The translations under genes and the position numbers were made by a program. DNA of 5,806 nucleotides from the NCBI GenBank assembly GCA_030037185.1, contig JASHRR010001265.1, positions 1 to 5,806 of the forward strand, in the 5' to 3' direction. The notes beneath the pieces are model-generated. The model worked only from the letters and a program-made list of their open reading frames with translations, ran no database searches and was not told where the DNA came from. The DNA is from Xanthobacteraceae bacterium (GTDB lineage: Bacteria; Pseudomonadota; Alphaproteobacteria; Rhizobiales; Xanthobacteraceae). Shown here in pieces: positions 5,256-5,806 of this stretch (position 1 is its first letter; each line of letters opens with the position of its first letter).

Positions 5256-5806
5256 GCGGTTTGCGGTGCTGTGCGAATGGCAGCGAGATTGGGCGCGTCA
5301 TGGGCGGCAAGCCGTTCGTTGAGTTCCCAATGGATCGACCGGGTGGCGTCCTGTTCGCGGCCGGCGAGTGACAGAGCGAGGTCTTGCCGACTGCGGGCGG
5401 CAACACGCGAAAAGCTCAACGGCATCGCCCGGGCACCGTTTCTCTGCCGCCGCTGCTCGCCAAGGGCGCGATCGGAGAACTCGCCGACATGATCGGCGCC
5501 GGCGTGGAGCGCCTTTGCAACGAAGACGGCGTCGAGCCTGTGCTTTATCGGCGAAGCCTTAGAGGTGATGCAGGAGGAGGCGATGAACGCCGCCGGCATT
5601 CCGGTCGGCAGCAATCGTCCGCCGACCCGCGCCGCTCACAACACCGCATGGGCCAGCTGCTGCAGCGCTACGAACTCGACGACATCGACAAGGGCGATCG
5701 CTCGCGGATCATCACGATGATGAAGCACCGGGCGGAGGTCGAGGCATGGCACCGCTCTCTGCCGCTCAATCAGCGCCTCAAGCTCAATCATGCGTCCACC
5801 ATCCTG
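5256..5806 (+). other. Decayed or rearranged coding DNA of unknown origin
   Basis: No intact gene is seen, yet G/C-rich third positions show coding history on the plus strand. The best frame changes along the way. The frame through GSEIGRVMGGKPFVEFPMDR (about 5279-5338) reaches a TGA at 5369-5371. The same frame reads LPPLLAKGAIGELADMIGAG from 5444. At about 5545-5640 the frame one base later fits best (GEALEVMQEEAMNAAGIPVG). From 5648 the earlier frame returns. None of these pieces was recognised. The pattern suggests an old gene or mobile element broken by several frameshifts, or poor sequence quality. No inverted-repeat end or target duplication was spotted at the left border near 5255. 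Confidence 0.45.
5648..5806 (+). CDS. Unidentified partial reading frame running off the right edge
   Basis: An open frame continues to the last base with good codon composition for at least 53 codons from the ATG at 5648. It begins MGQLLQRYELDDIDKGDRSR and ends with SLPLNQRLKLNHASTIL. Composition is charged and helical, suggesting a soluble protein that could bind DNA or another protein, but no family was recognised. No ribosome binding site precedes the ATG. The same frame is open back to 5372, with another ATG at 5489, but codon composition suggests that the true upstream reading at about 5545-5645 is in a different frame. The piece is therefore probably the 3' part of a frameshifted gene, and the 5648 start is only a convenience. 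Confidence 0.35.
   Translation, partial: MGQLLQRYELDDIDKGDRSRIITMMKHRAEVEAWHRSLPLNQRLKLNHASTIL

Noticed and set aside
5105..5614. 169-codon minus-strand reading frame at the right side
   Set aside because: It runs antisense through the recognisable deacetylase N-terminus and on across the junction; position-specific base composition favours the plus strand.
5572..5720. AGGAGGAGG followed by the ATG at 5583, possible small gene of 45 codons
   Set aside because: The spacing is only two bases, the purine run can be explained by Glu codons of the coding-like frame, and the product's second half looks like out-of-frame sequence.
5648..5806. Transposase or phage protein at the right edge
   Set aside because: No catalytic motif, terminal repeat or known domain was recognised in the visible 53 codons.

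Overview
The window looks like a chromosomal segment of a GC-rich alphaproteobacterium, most likely of the Bradyrhizobium/Nitrobacteraceae type. That guess rests on codon use strongly biased to G or C in the third position, on the gene families present and on general recognition; no rRNA or other phylogenetic marker is available to confirm it. I see no rRNA, tRNA, CRISPR array or complete insertion sequence.

Layout. Bases 1-399 (minus strand) hold the first 133 codons of a MarR-family regulator that runs off the left edge. Bases 400-527 are a short intergenic region with a perfect 12-bp palindrome. At about 525-630 lies a sigma70-like promoter plus leader, followed by a secreted DUF4344-type putative metallopeptidase (662-1624). 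Directly after that gene a second, diverged copy of the same promoter and leader (about 1652-1757) drives what looks like a polycistronic catabolic operon on the plus strand. Its members are a small recombinase-like helix-turn-helix protein (1768-2004), a Rieske [2Fe-2S] non-heme iron oxygenase (2063-3127), a 3-hydroxyisobutyrate-dehydrogenase-family oxidoreductase (3181-4056) and a PuuE-like polysaccharide deacetylase/cyclic-amidase family hydrolase (about 4144-5061). A second gene of the hydrolase family starts at 5058, overlapping the first by 4 bp. It is frameshifted after about 42 codons and stops resembling the family near 5255.

From about 5255 to the right edge the sequence is still coding-like, but the best frame changes several times and is interrupted by a stop. 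I read it as decayed or rearranged DNA ending in an unidentified partial reading frame.

Working model (inference). The oxygenase, oxidoreductase and one or two NodB-fold hydrolases would act on one substrate, plausibly an N-containing cyclic compound such as an amide, imide or ureide, through oxygenation, C-N hydrolysis and a dehydrogenase step. No electron-transfer reductase for the Rieske protein and no transporter lie in the window. Loss of the second hydrolase may have disabled or changed the pathway. The metallopeptidase gene is bracketed by the two promoter-leader repeats and seems unrelated to the operon in function.
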